DNA of 16,120 nucleotides from Porphyromonadaceae bacterium UBA4259 (GTDB lineage: Bacteria > Bacteroidota > Bacteroidia > Bacteroidales > Muribaculaceae): contig DGWL01000091.1 of the NCBI GenBank assembly GCA_002396125.1, positions 1 to 16,120 of the forward strand, given 5' to 3'. Numbering within the stretch: position 1 is the stretch's first letter; each line of letters starts with the position of its first letter. Below the pieces are notes generated by a model. That model saw only the letters and a list, made by a program, of their open reading frames with translations. It was not told the DNA's origin and made no database searches. Shown piece after piece: positions 1-5,929 of this stretch. A program made the position numbers and the translations under genes.

Positions 1-420
1 GAGGCCCGCAAGGCCGAGAAGGCGCGTCAAGACTCTATAAAGAAGGTCGAGAAGCAGCGTGAGAAGGAACTCCGCGCCGCCGAGAAGGCCAAGGAAGACT
101 CCATCAAGGCTGCCGAGGAGGCTCGCGAGAAGGAGAAAGAGCAGGCTGCCAAGGCCGCCGAGCAGGAGCGCAAGGACAAGATTAAGGCCAAGGAAGAGGC
201 TCGCAAGCAGCGTGAGCAGGAGCGCAAGCAGCGCGCCAAGGAACGCGAGCAAAAGAAGAAGGAGGAGCTAAAGCGCAAGAAAGAAGAGGCCAAGGCTCGC
301 AAGGAAGCCGCCAAGCAGCGCCAGAAGGAGCGTGAGGAGGCTCGCAAGCAACGTGAGCGTGAGCGCAAGGAGGCTGCACACCAGCGTGAGCAAGAGCGCA
401 AAGCCGCCAAGGGCAACTAG
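1..420 (+). CDS. C-terminal part of a Lys/Glu/Arg-rich helical protein (5' end outside window)
   Basis: Frame 1 is open from the first base to the TAG at 418-420, giving 139 residues with no start codon inside, so this is the tail of a gene that begins upstream. The piece is almost wholly Lys, Glu, Arg, Ala and Gln, with no Pro and one Gly (the penultimate residue), as expected of a long charged alpha-helix or coiled coil. Two spaced 'DSIK' tetrapeptides (about residues 11-14 and 38-41) resemble the DSI-containing repeats seen in tails of Bacteroidota envelope-associated proteins. No catalytic motif or membrane segment is visible. The low-complexity bias also opens long reading frames on the other strand, which I take as shadows. 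A strong terminator follows about 80 bp downstream. I cannot name the protein, because its defining domain must lie to the left of the window. Confidence 0.75.
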   Translation, partial: EARKAEKARQDSIKKVEKQREKELRAAEKAKEDSIKAAEEAREKEKEQAAKAAEQERKDKIKAKEEARKQREQERKQRAKEREQKKKEELKRKKEEAKARKEAAKQRQKEREEARKQRERERKEAAHQREQERKAAKGN

Positions 421-500
421 CAGCGCCCCGGCTTGAGCGACGCCTGATGGGCCTGTGAAATTCGGGATTATGTGGCTGAGTTTCCCCCGTGATGACAGCA

Positions 501-541
501 AAAACGGTGTGTTGACATTTTTTAACGTCGCACACCGTTTT
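501..541 (+). terminator. Rho-independent terminator after the Lys/Glu-rich gene
   Basis: An 11-bp perfect stem, AAAACGGTGTG (501-511) with CACACCGTTTT (531-541), encloses a 19-nt loop and is followed by a very T-rich stretch (542-565, including eight consecutive T). It lies between the stop at 420 and the promoter at 569, so it insulates the next gene. The A-run on the 5' side could give weak function on the other strand too. Confidence 0.8.
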
Positions 542-568
542 CTTGTGTGTTTTTTTTCTTTTTATCGC

Positions 569-598
569 TTGCTAAAATGAAATATAGTATTACTTTTG
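569..598 (+). promoter_or_regulatory. Bacteroidota-type promoter for the DUF2795 gene
   Basis: TTG (569-571), a 19-bp spacer, and TACTTTTG (591-598) fit the Bacteroidota sigma-ABfr consensus TTG/TTTG - N19-21 - TAnnTTTG. Transcription would begin near 605, leaving a leader of about 40 nt before the ATG at 648. The leader is A/T-rich with no strong Shine-Dalgarno sequence, which is usual in this phylum. Confidence 0.75.
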
Positions 599-647
599 CG
601 CACAATTTTTCAACATCGAGTATTAACAATTAAAAAAGATAGATATT

Positions 648-872
648 ATGTATTGGACACTTGAATTAGCTACTAAGCTTGAGGACGCACCATGGCCCGC
701 AACCAAGGATGAGCTCATCGACTATGCGATGCGCAGCGGAGCACCCATGGAGGTTATTGAAAACCTGCAAGAAATAGAGGACGAGGGCGACGTCTACGAC
801 TCAATCGAAGACATTTGGCCCGACTATCCCACCAACGACGAAGACTTCTTCTTTGACGAGGAGGAATATTAA
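648..872 (+). CDS. Small acidic DUF2795 family protein
   Basis: A 74-residue protein beginning MYWTLELATKLEDAPWPATK. The N-terminal ~45 residues match the DUF2795 pattern as I know it: a short helix, a 'WPATKDELIDYA' segment and a 'GAP-EVIENLQ' segment. The C-terminal 30 residues are extremely acidic, ending FFFDEEEY. Overall 24 of 74 residues are Asp or Glu, against three Lys/Arg. There is no signal peptide or membrane helix, so it should be cytoplasmic. The family's biochemical role is not established to my knowledge. Near-identical short proteins are widespread in Bacteroidales, which argues for a conserved function. The gene is monocistronic: a promoter lies at 569-598, a terminator ends the gene before it, and a hairpin at 905-938 follows it. 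Confidence 0.85.
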   Translation: MYWTLELATKLEDAPWPATKDELIDYAMRSGAPMEVIENLQEIEDEGDVYDSIEDIWPDYPTNDEDFFFDEEEY

Positions 873-904
873 AGCCCTGGGGTGGCTTTGAGTGAAAACA
901 TGAC

Positions 905-938
905 AACGGGACAGGAAACACCGGTTTCTTGTCCCGTT
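905..938. terminator. Hairpin between convergent genes (possible bidirectional terminator)
   Basis: A 15-bp stem, AACGGGACAGGAAAC (905-919) with GTTTCTTGTCCCGTT (924-938), has a single G-T pair and a 4-nt loop. It sits between the DUF2795 stop (872, plus strand) and the portal stop (969, minus strand), so it can serve both. The T tract is interrupted on both sides (GGTTGTTGTTTG on plus, GTCATGTTTTC on minus), so termination strength is uncertain although the stem is very stable. Confidence 0.6.
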
Positions 939-968
939 GGTTGTTGTTTGCCATGGTGCTTGCGTGTG

Positions 969-2366
969 TCACAATTGTGCAATCTTGTTGTCGCGGTTGA
1001 GGCGGAAGTTGGTGAAAGTGCCGAAGATGTCGCTGAGAGCGATGACGGCATTGGCTGTCTCGCTCTGGTAGAGCGAAGCGCCGGTGTTGCCTGTTGACGA
1101 TTGGCCTTTGAGCGCGCCCGAGACTCCCGAAATTTCCTCAAGCAGTTGCATCTGCAGCTTAACCATCTCGAAGGCGCCAATGTTGGTGTTGTTCGACGAG
1201 ATTTGTTCAGGCTTGTTGTTGCCGTAGGTGGGGTTATAGGGCAGGATGCCGTTGCAGTTTCGCCACACGTCGCGAATGTCTTGCCAGGTGAAACCGTCGG
1301 GCAGGGCTGTCTCGGGAAAGAGTAGCACTCCCTTGGCGCTGGCCATCATGATGTTGTTGATGAGGGTGATGACTTTGTTTACCGCCTTCTGCTGGTCGAT
1401 GATGCCTTCAACAAAAGAATGTACCTCGCCGTCGGTGAGCGGGAAGAACTTGAAGGCGAAGGGGTGGGAGCCGTGGGCCCATGGCGAGTCCCACTCGGCG
1501 AGCAGGTCGCCCATTGGGGAGAACCAGCGGCAGTGCCAGGTGGCAGTCACGTCCCAGTGAGTGCTGATGCCGTGCTTTTTCCTCAGCTTGGCATCGCCGG
1601 GGAGAATGGCGACTTGCGCCGTGTTGCGGTCGTGGCACAGCAGCACCTCGCGACTCTCGAGAGTCCACACCTCAATGGCTCGGCACTTTCCCGCCAACGA
1701 CGGTTGCCAAAAGCTGGCTCCTTGGTGGGAGTCGGCGCCAATGGAGTGGGCGAAGTCTATTGCCCGCTCGGCACAGTTTCCCATGTAGAGGTTTCTCACC
1801 CACATTGCCTTGTTGCGCGACCCTTGCGCCACAATCTTGATGAGTTGTGCCAGGCTGAGGTCATGCAGTTGCCCCAGCATGTCGCAGTCGCGCGCCAAGG
1901 GGTCTTCAACGTGGTTGATGAAGAAATTGTTAAGGTTCACGTTCTCCACCTTCACTTGGCGTTGCCACAGCTGGCGGTCGATGCCAATGCGCTGCACAGT
2001 CGTTCCCGAGATAAGGAATTCCTCGAGCGCGCGGCTATCGAGTTCGTCGAGCTGATTGAGCCGGTGCACAGCAGCCACGTGGGCATTGGCAGGCAGTTGT
2101 TGCCTGATGTACTCGGTGCGGTAACGCCCCACGATGGTCTTTATCATGGGTTGGATGAGATTGTTGGTGATGGGCGAGGTGGTGTTGGTGGAATAGGCTT
2201 CGTGCTCCAGAATTTTTGTTCCAGCGGCAGTCGTTGCCACGTCGCTCCACTGGTCGCCGTAGGCGAAGCGCTTGTTGCGAAGCCTCCTTGCCCGCAATGC
2301 GCCCGCACGGCACCAAGCCATGTAGGCGTCATGGAGAATAGATTGGTTGGGATTGGTGTTTTGCAT
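969..2366 (-). CDS. Phage portal protein, P22-type, short (phage remnant)
   Basis: 465 residues, ATG at 2366-2364, TGA at 971-969. Hallmarks of P22/SPP1-like portal proteins: 'RFAYGDQW' near residue 35 (the GxQW motif), 'NNLIQPMIKTIVGRYRTEY' near 70-90 (the clip/wing lead-in), a central beta-rich region, 'DQQKAVNKVITLINNIMMA' around 330-345 (crown-side helix), and 'EEISGVSGALKG' followed by a Gly/Ser-rich turn and a long helix at the end. Portal proteins form the dodecameric ring at the capsid vertex through which DNA enters and leaves. The protein ends a few residues into the helix after 'NRDNKIAQL', whereas P22 gp1 is about 725 residues, so the C-terminal domain is missing or the gene belongs to a short family. 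No terminase, capsid, tail or integrase gene is nearby. I see no convincing TAnnTTTG promoter just upstream, so transcription probably comes from the M15 gene through the repeat array. Confidence 0.75.
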   Translation of the reverse strand: MQNTNPNQSILHDAYMAWCRAGALRARRLRNKRFAYGDQWSDVATTAAGTKILEHEAYSTNTTSPITNNLIQPMIKTIVGRYRTEYIRQQLPANAHVAAVHRLNQLDELDSRALEEFLISGTTVQRIGIDRQLWQRQVKVENVNLNNFFINHVEDPLARDCDMLGQLHDLSLAQLIKIVAQGSRNKAMWVRNLYMGNCAERAIDFAHSIGADSHQGASFWQPSLAGKCRAIEVWTLESREVLLCHDRNTAQVAILPGDAKLRKKHGISTHWDVTATWHCRWFSPMGDLLAEWDSPWAHGSHPFAFKFFPLTDGEVHSFVEGIIDQQKAVNKVITLINNIMMASAKGVLLFPETALPDGFTWQDIRDVWRNCNGILPYNPTYGNNKPEQISSNNTNIGAFEMVKLQMQLLEEISGVSGALKGQSSTGNTGASLYQSETANAVIALSDIFGTFTNFRLNRDNKIAQL

Positions 2367-2467
2367 GATAATAAATAGATTAGTAGTGTTCTTTGAGTTT
2401 GTGAGGATTGCCGCCCGCTGGGAGGAAAGCTTCTTTTAAGACAATTAAGGACAATTGCCGATGAAGG

Positions 2468-2527
2468 TCAAACAAAAACAACAAACCCTGACAAAGAAAA
2501 CAAATATTTTTTGTTGCTTTTGTTTGA
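2468..2527. repeat. 18-bp imperfect inverted repeat, first copy
   Basis: TCAAACAAAAACAACAAA (2468-2485) pairs with TTTGTTGCTTTTGTTTGA (2510-2527) with one mismatch across a 24-nt loop. The same element recurs at 2701-2759 and 2934-2993 with two mismatches each. The arms are almost free of G on one strand and of C on the other. Confidence 0.8.
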
Positions 2528-2566
2528 TAATTAATGAATTATTGTGCCATGAGGTTGGTAAAGATG

Positions 2567-2673
2567 CCGCCCGATGGGCGGAAATTAAAGCTTCGCTAAA
2601 ATTATTATTTTTAAAATTTTAAATTGATTTAATTTTAGCGCCAAAGGCGCACTAATTTTCTCGCGCCAGCGAG
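2567..2673. repeat. Cluster of four hairpins in repeat copy 2
   Basis: Four consecutive inverted repeats: CCGCCC-GAT-GGGCGG (2567-2581), an 11-bp A/T stem (2594-2604 with 2630-2640), GCGCC-AAA-GGCGC (2638-2650, sharing three bases with the A/T stem) and CTCGC-GCCA-GCGAG (2660-2673). The equivalents in the next copy are 2799-2813, 2826-2872, 2870-2882 and 2892-2905. The three-base loops of the first and third hairpins differ between copies while the stems do not. Confidence 0.8.
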
Positions 2674-3062
2674 CCTATTTAAGACAATTGCCGATGAAGG
2701 TCAAACAAAAACAACAAACCTTGACAAAGAGAACAAAATTTTTTGTTGACTTTGTTTGATTGTTAAAGAATTATTGTGCCATGAGGTTGGTAAAGATGCC
2801 GCCCGTTGGGCGGAAATTAAAGCTTCGCTAAAATTATTATTTTTTAAAATTTTATATTGATTAATTTTAGCGCCATCGGCGCAATAATTTCCTCGCGCCA
2901 GCGAGCTTCCTTTAAGACAATTGCCGATGAAGGTCAAACAAAAACAACAAACCCTGACAAAGAAAACAAACATTTTTTGTTGACTTTGTTTGATTGTTAA
3001 AGAATTAGTGTGCCCTATTGTCACTGAGAGTGATTTCTACCTTACACATAAGGGAACGAGTC

Positions 3063-3461
3063 TTACCTGATGGCGAAGTAGTGGCGGCGATGCAAGGGTC
3101 CATAGGAGATGTGCAGCCAGGCGAAATCGTGCTCATTGATGGCCTGGTCGACGGGCAGATTAAGTTCTCGAAGCAGCGAGTAGAGCTGCCTGTTGAGAGC
3201 GGGCGATCCTGCGGTGACATCGGCCGCCTCACCCTTGAGGTGCTGGCTTGCCGGCACGCCTCCCACCGCCTTGTTGAGCCGAGGGCAGCGATAGCCGCTG
3301 TTGACGTGAATGGGCTTTCCCCATGCTTCGCGCAACGGGTCGAGCACGTTGTCGACGAGAGCTGTCAAGTTGTTGATTACCTGCTGCGATGGCGTGTTGT
3401 CGATGCCTCGCAAGCGTGCGGTGGTTGAGCGCGTTAGCTCATGGATTGTGAAGTGTTTCAT
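3063..3461 (-). CDS. M15-family D,D-peptidase, endolysin type (phage remnant)
   Basis: 132 residues, ATG at 3461-3459, TAA at 3065-3063. The fold signature is that of peptidase M15A (D-Ala-D-Ala carboxypeptidase, PF08291-like). It has 'VNSGYRCPRLNKAVGG' (53-68), then 'SQHLKGEAADV' (72-82), which supplies zinc ligands His74 and Asp81. The third ligand, His117, is in 'AWLHISY', and Glu110 or Asp112 before it is a candidate catalytic acid. The enzyme would cleave peptidoglycan stem peptides or cross-links. There is no signal peptide, as in phage endolysins exported with a holin, but no holin gene is visible. It lies upstream of the repeat array and portal gene on the same strand and diverges from mtnN. 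All key residues are present, so it may still be active. The promoter is unclear; the sequence TTAATTTG upstream on the minus strand (about 3508-3516) matches the -7 consensus only partly. Confidence 0.85.
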   Translation of the reverse strand: MKHFTIHELTRSTTARLRGIDNTPSQQVINNLTALVDNVLDPLREAWGKPIHVNSGYRCPRLNKAVGGVPASQHLKGEAADVTAGSPALNRQLYSLLRELNLPVDQAINEHDFAWLHISYGPLHRRHYFAIR

Positions 3462-3581
3462 GGCTTAGTAGTTGTGAAATAGTAAAATAATAAGTGAAAA
3501 AAAATCGATGCAAATTAATGGTGTTGCGAGGTTGCGAAGCGACATTAAAAAAACGCGTTTTTTATTTTGTGGAGTCAATTA

Positions 3582-3613
3582 TTTGTAGCAGTGGGGTTTT
3601 TTGCGTAATTTTG
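3582..3613 (+). promoter_or_regulatory. Promoter of the mtnN-luxS run
   Basis: TTTG (3582-3585), a 20-bp spacer and TAATTTTG (3606-3613) match the Bacteroidota consensus at both boxes. The start would be near 3620, giving a leader of about 30 nt before the ATG at 3650. It is the best promoter match upstream of the whole mtnN-luxS-ftsY-rimO series. Confidence 0.8.
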
Positions 3614-3649
3614 TACTTTTAAATCAATTATATCCACCAATCAGGAAAC

Positions 3650-4333
3650 ATGAAAATAGGCATAATTGTGGCGATGGGCAAGGAACTCGAACTGCTCAAG
3701 CCTCACTTGGACAACATGAGCGTGGCCCAGAGCCACGGCACCACATTCTATTGTGGCACAATGGGAAAGCATGAGATTGTGGCGATGCAATGCGGCATAG
3801 GCAAGGTGAACGCCGCAGTGGGCACCGTGACTATGATTGACGGCTTCAACCCGCAACTGGTAATCAACACTGGCGTGGCTGGCGGTGCAAGCCGCAGTGT
3901 GAACGTGATGGACCTTGTGGTGGGTAGCCAGGTGAGCTACCACGACGTGTGGTGTGGCTTCGATGGCGTCACCCCACGCGGGCAGGTGCAAGGCTTGCCT
4001 CTTTACTTCGACGGTGCAGCTGCCGTAATCGAGAAAATTGAGGAGCGTCCCGGCCTGCATTGCGGCTTGATAGTGAGCGGCGACCAGTTTATCGACACTG
4101 CCGAGCAGGTGGAGAGCATCAAGAGCCTTTTCCCTGCCGCTCTCGCTGTCGACATGGAAAGTGGCGCCATAGCCCAAGCGTGCTACTTGCGTGGAGTGCC
4201 CTTTGTGAGCATGCGCATCATCAGCGACTCACCGGGTGCGGGCCACGACAACACTACTCAGTATAACGACTTCTGGACCGATGCGCCGCAGCACACCCTT
4301 GCCGTTGTGAGGGAGTTGCTCGAGAAACTGTAA
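3650..4333 (+). CDS. mtnN: 5'-methylthioadenosine/S-adenosylhomocysteine nucleosidase
   Basis: 227 residues, the usual length. The enzyme hydrolyses the N-glycosidic bond of S-adenosylhomocysteine and methylthioadenosine, and also 5'-deoxyadenosine, releasing adenine in the cytoplasm. The N-terminus 'MKIGIIVAMGKELELL' carries the catalytic-site Glu12. 'INTGVAGGA' (72-80) is the phosphorylase-fold loop, 'VDMESGAIAQ' (167-176) supplies the ribose-binding Glu170, and 'ISDSPG' (191-196) the catalytic acid Asp193. All essential residues are present. The ATG at 3650 is preceded by a strong promoter. luxS begins 45 bp after its stop, so the two consecutive steps of SAH recycling are probably co-transcribed. 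Confidence 0.95.
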   Translation: MKIGIIVAMGKELELLKPHLDNMSVAQSHGTTFYCGTMGKHEIVAMQCGIGKVNAAVGTVTMIDGFNPQLVINTGVAGGASRSVNVMDLVVGSQVSYHDVWCGFDGVTPRGQVQGLPLYFDGAAAVIEKIEERPGLHCGLIVSGDQFIDTAEQVESIKSLFPAALAVDMESGAIAQACYLRGVPFVSMRIISDSPGAGHDNTTQYNDFWTDAPQHTLAVVRELLEKL

Positions 4334-4378
4334 TCGGACAGATAACAATTACATTAAAACACCAAATCAGTTAAGACT

Positions 4379-4861
4379 ATGGAAAAAATTGCAAGTTTCA
4401 CCATCGACCACACCAGGCTGCTGCGTGGCATTTATGTCTCACGCAAAGACAAGATTGAGGGTGGGGGAGTGATAACCACCTTCGACATTCGCATGAAACT
4501 GCCCAACCGCGAGCCGGCGGTGAGCCAGAGCGCGCTTCACACCATTGAGCACCTGGCTGCCACCTACCTGCGCAACCATCCCCAGTGGGGAAGCAAGGTG
4601 GTGTATTGGGGCCCGATGGGGTGCTGCACAGGCAATTATCTGCTGCTTCAGGGCGACCTTTCGTCGCGCGACATTGTGCCGCTGATGCAGGAGCTCTTTG
4701 CGTTTATTGCCGACTTCGACGGCGATATTCCCGGTGCCACCGCTATGGAATGTGGCAACTACATGCTCAATAATCTGCCCATGGCACGCTGGGAGGCACG
4801 CAAATATCTGGTTGAGGTTCTCAACTGCATAGGCGACGAAAACCTGGAGTATCCTGCTTGA
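4379..4861 (+). CDS. luxS: S-ribosylhomocysteine lyase LuxS
   Basis: 160 residues, the standard length. LuxS converts S-ribosylhomocysteine to homocysteine and DPD, the precursor of autoinducer-2. The metal site is complete: His54 and His58 in 'HTIEHLA', and Cys125 in 'AMECGNY'. Glu57 is the conserved general base, and the 'GPMGCCTG' loop (78-85) has the conserved catalytic cysteine (Cys82 or Cys83). It directly follows mtnN, whose product is its substrate, with no terminator between them. Its stop is 57 bp before ftsY, also without an obvious terminator, so ftsY and rimO may be read through from the same promoter. Confidence 0.96.
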   Translation: MEKIASFTIDHTRLLRGIYVSRKDKIEGGGVITTFDIRMKLPNREPAVSQSALHTIEHLAATYLRNHPQWGSKVVYWGPMGCCTGNYLLLQGDLSSRDIVPLMQELFAFIADFDGDIPGATAMECGNYMLNNLPMARWEARKYLVEVLNCIGDENLEYPA

Positions 4862-4918
4862 TGCACCAGTGAACACAATAGGCACTTAGTTCTTAACACG
4901 TTAATATTTATACGATAT

Positions 4919-5875
4919 ATGGGATTTTTCAAGAAATTCTTTACTAAAGAGAAAAAAGAAACCCTCGATCAGGGTCTTAACAAGACCAAGGAAGGGTTGT
5001 TTTCAAAGCTCAAGAAGGCTGTGGCCGGAAAGTCGACTATCGACGATGAAGTGCTCGACAACCTTGAGGAGGTGTTTATCACCAGCGACATGGGGGTTGA
5101 TACAACACTAAAGATTCTGGACCGCATCCAGGCACGTGTGGGCCGCGACAAGTATACCAGCACCGACGAGCTCAACGACATGCTGTGCGACGAAATAACC
5201 CAACTGCTTGCCGATAACGATAACGCCAACCGTGAGGACTTCACCGTCGATGATGACAAGAAACCCTATGTTATCATGGTGGTGGGCGTGAACGGTGTGG
5301 GCAAAACCACCACAATTGGCAAGCTCGCCTACCAGTTTGCACAGGCCGGCAACAAGGTGGTTCTTGGTGCTGCCGACACCTACCGTGCCGCTGCCGACGA
5401 GCAGCTGGAGATATGGGGGCAGCGTGTGGGCGTGCCCGTCATTAAGCACAAGATGGGTACCGACCCGGCATCGGTGGCCTATGATACTGTGGCGAGCGCC
5501 AAGGCACAGGATGCCGACGTAGTGATTATTGACACGGCAGGGCGTCTGCACAACAATGTGGGCCTGATGAATCAGCTCACCAAGATAAAGAACACCATGA
5601 AGAAGGTTCTGCCCGATGCACCCAATGAGGTGCTGCTGGTGCTTGATGGCTCAACGGGTCAAAACGCCTTTGAGCAGGCAAAGCAATTTGTTGCCGCCAC
5701 CGAGGTTAATGCGCTGGCAGTAACCAAGCTCGACGGCACCGCCAAGGGTGGCGTGGTGATAGGCATCAGCGACCAGTTCCACATTCCCGTCAAGTACATT
5801 GGTCTGGGCGAAAAGATGCAAGACCTGCAAATCTTCCGCAAGGAGGAGTTTGTGAAATCACTCTTTGGGAAATAG
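4919..5875 (+). CDS. ftsY: Signal recognition particle receptor FtsY
   Basis: 318 residues with an N domain (about 20-100) and an SRP-type GTPase G domain. The A domain found in E. coli is absent, as is common in Bacteroidota; instead a short Lys/Phe-rich N-terminus (MGFFKKFFTKEKK) could contact the membrane. GTPase motifs: G1 'GVNGVGKT' (123-130), 'DTYRAAA' (153-159), G3 'DTAGR' (205-209), G4 'TKLD' (269-272) and the closing 'GLGE' (295-298). FtsY receives ribosome-nascent chain complexes from Ffh/SRP at the inner membrane and hands them to SecYEG. rimO begins 54 bp downstream. A 6-bp inverted repeat spans the stop codon (GGGAAA-TAGT-TTTCCC, 5867-5882), too weak to call a terminator. Confidence 0.96.
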   Translation: MGFFKKFFTKEKKETLDQGLNKTKEGLFSKLKKAVAGKSTIDDEVLDNLEEVFITSDMGVDTTLKILDRIQARVGRDKYTSTDELNDMLCDEITQLLADNDNANREDFTVDDDKKPYVIMVVGVNGVGKTTTIGKLAYQFAQAGNKVVLGAADTYRAAADEQLEIWGQRVGVPVIKHKMGTDPASVAYDTVASAKAQDADVVIIDTAGRLHNNVGLMNQLTKIKNTMKKVLPDAPNEVLLVLDGSTGQNAFEQAKQFVAATEVNALAVTKLDGTAKGGVVIGISDQFHIPVKYIGLGEKMQDLQIFRKEEFVKSLFGK

Positions 5876-5929
5876 TTTTCCCGGAAAATATGGATTTTGT
5901 AGAAGTTCTATAGATTCTGTGAAAAAACG

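Larger units (their letters stand above)
2401..3014. repeat. Array of 233-bp tandem repeats rich in inverted repeats
   Basis: This intergenic stretch holds two near-complete copies (about 2549-2780 and 2781-3014) and one internally deleted copy (about 2408-2548). The word ACAATTGCCG recurs at 2451, 2684 and 2917, exactly 233 bp apart. Each full unit carries five inverted repeats in order: a G/C hairpin CCGCCC-n3-GGGCGG, an A/T stem CGCTAAAATTA with TAATTTTAGCG, GCGCC-n3-GGCGC, CTCGC-GCCA-GCGAG, and an 18-bp imperfect pair starting TCAAACAAA. Base composition is much more A/T-rich than the flanking genes. Short frames inside it (for example 2701-3024 on the minus strand) are built from the repeat itself and are not credible genes. 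The array separates the M15 peptidase from the portal gene. Too few and too long copies, and no unique spacers, to be CRISPR. Confidence 0.9.

Noticed and set aside
1419..2378. Long open frame on the plus strand opposite the portal gene
   Set aside because: It is an antisense shadow: the minus-strand frame carries clear portal motifs, while this one has no recognisable domain or promoter.
2401..3014. CRISPR array or retron-like element
   Set aside because: The units are 233 bp, directly abutting and without unique spacers, and no cas or reverse transcriptase gene is in the window.
2701..3024. 107-codon minus-strand frame inside the repeat array
   Set aside because: Its sequence repeats internally because of the 233-bp unit, the frame is not kept in the other copy, and no family is recognisable.
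3545..3562. A/T palindrome around ACGCGT (AAAAAACGCGTTTTTT) as a terminator or operator
   Set aside because: The arms meet without a loop, so it cannot form a useful hairpin, and there is no other evidence for a binding site; it may simply be A/T-rich spacer between divergent genes.
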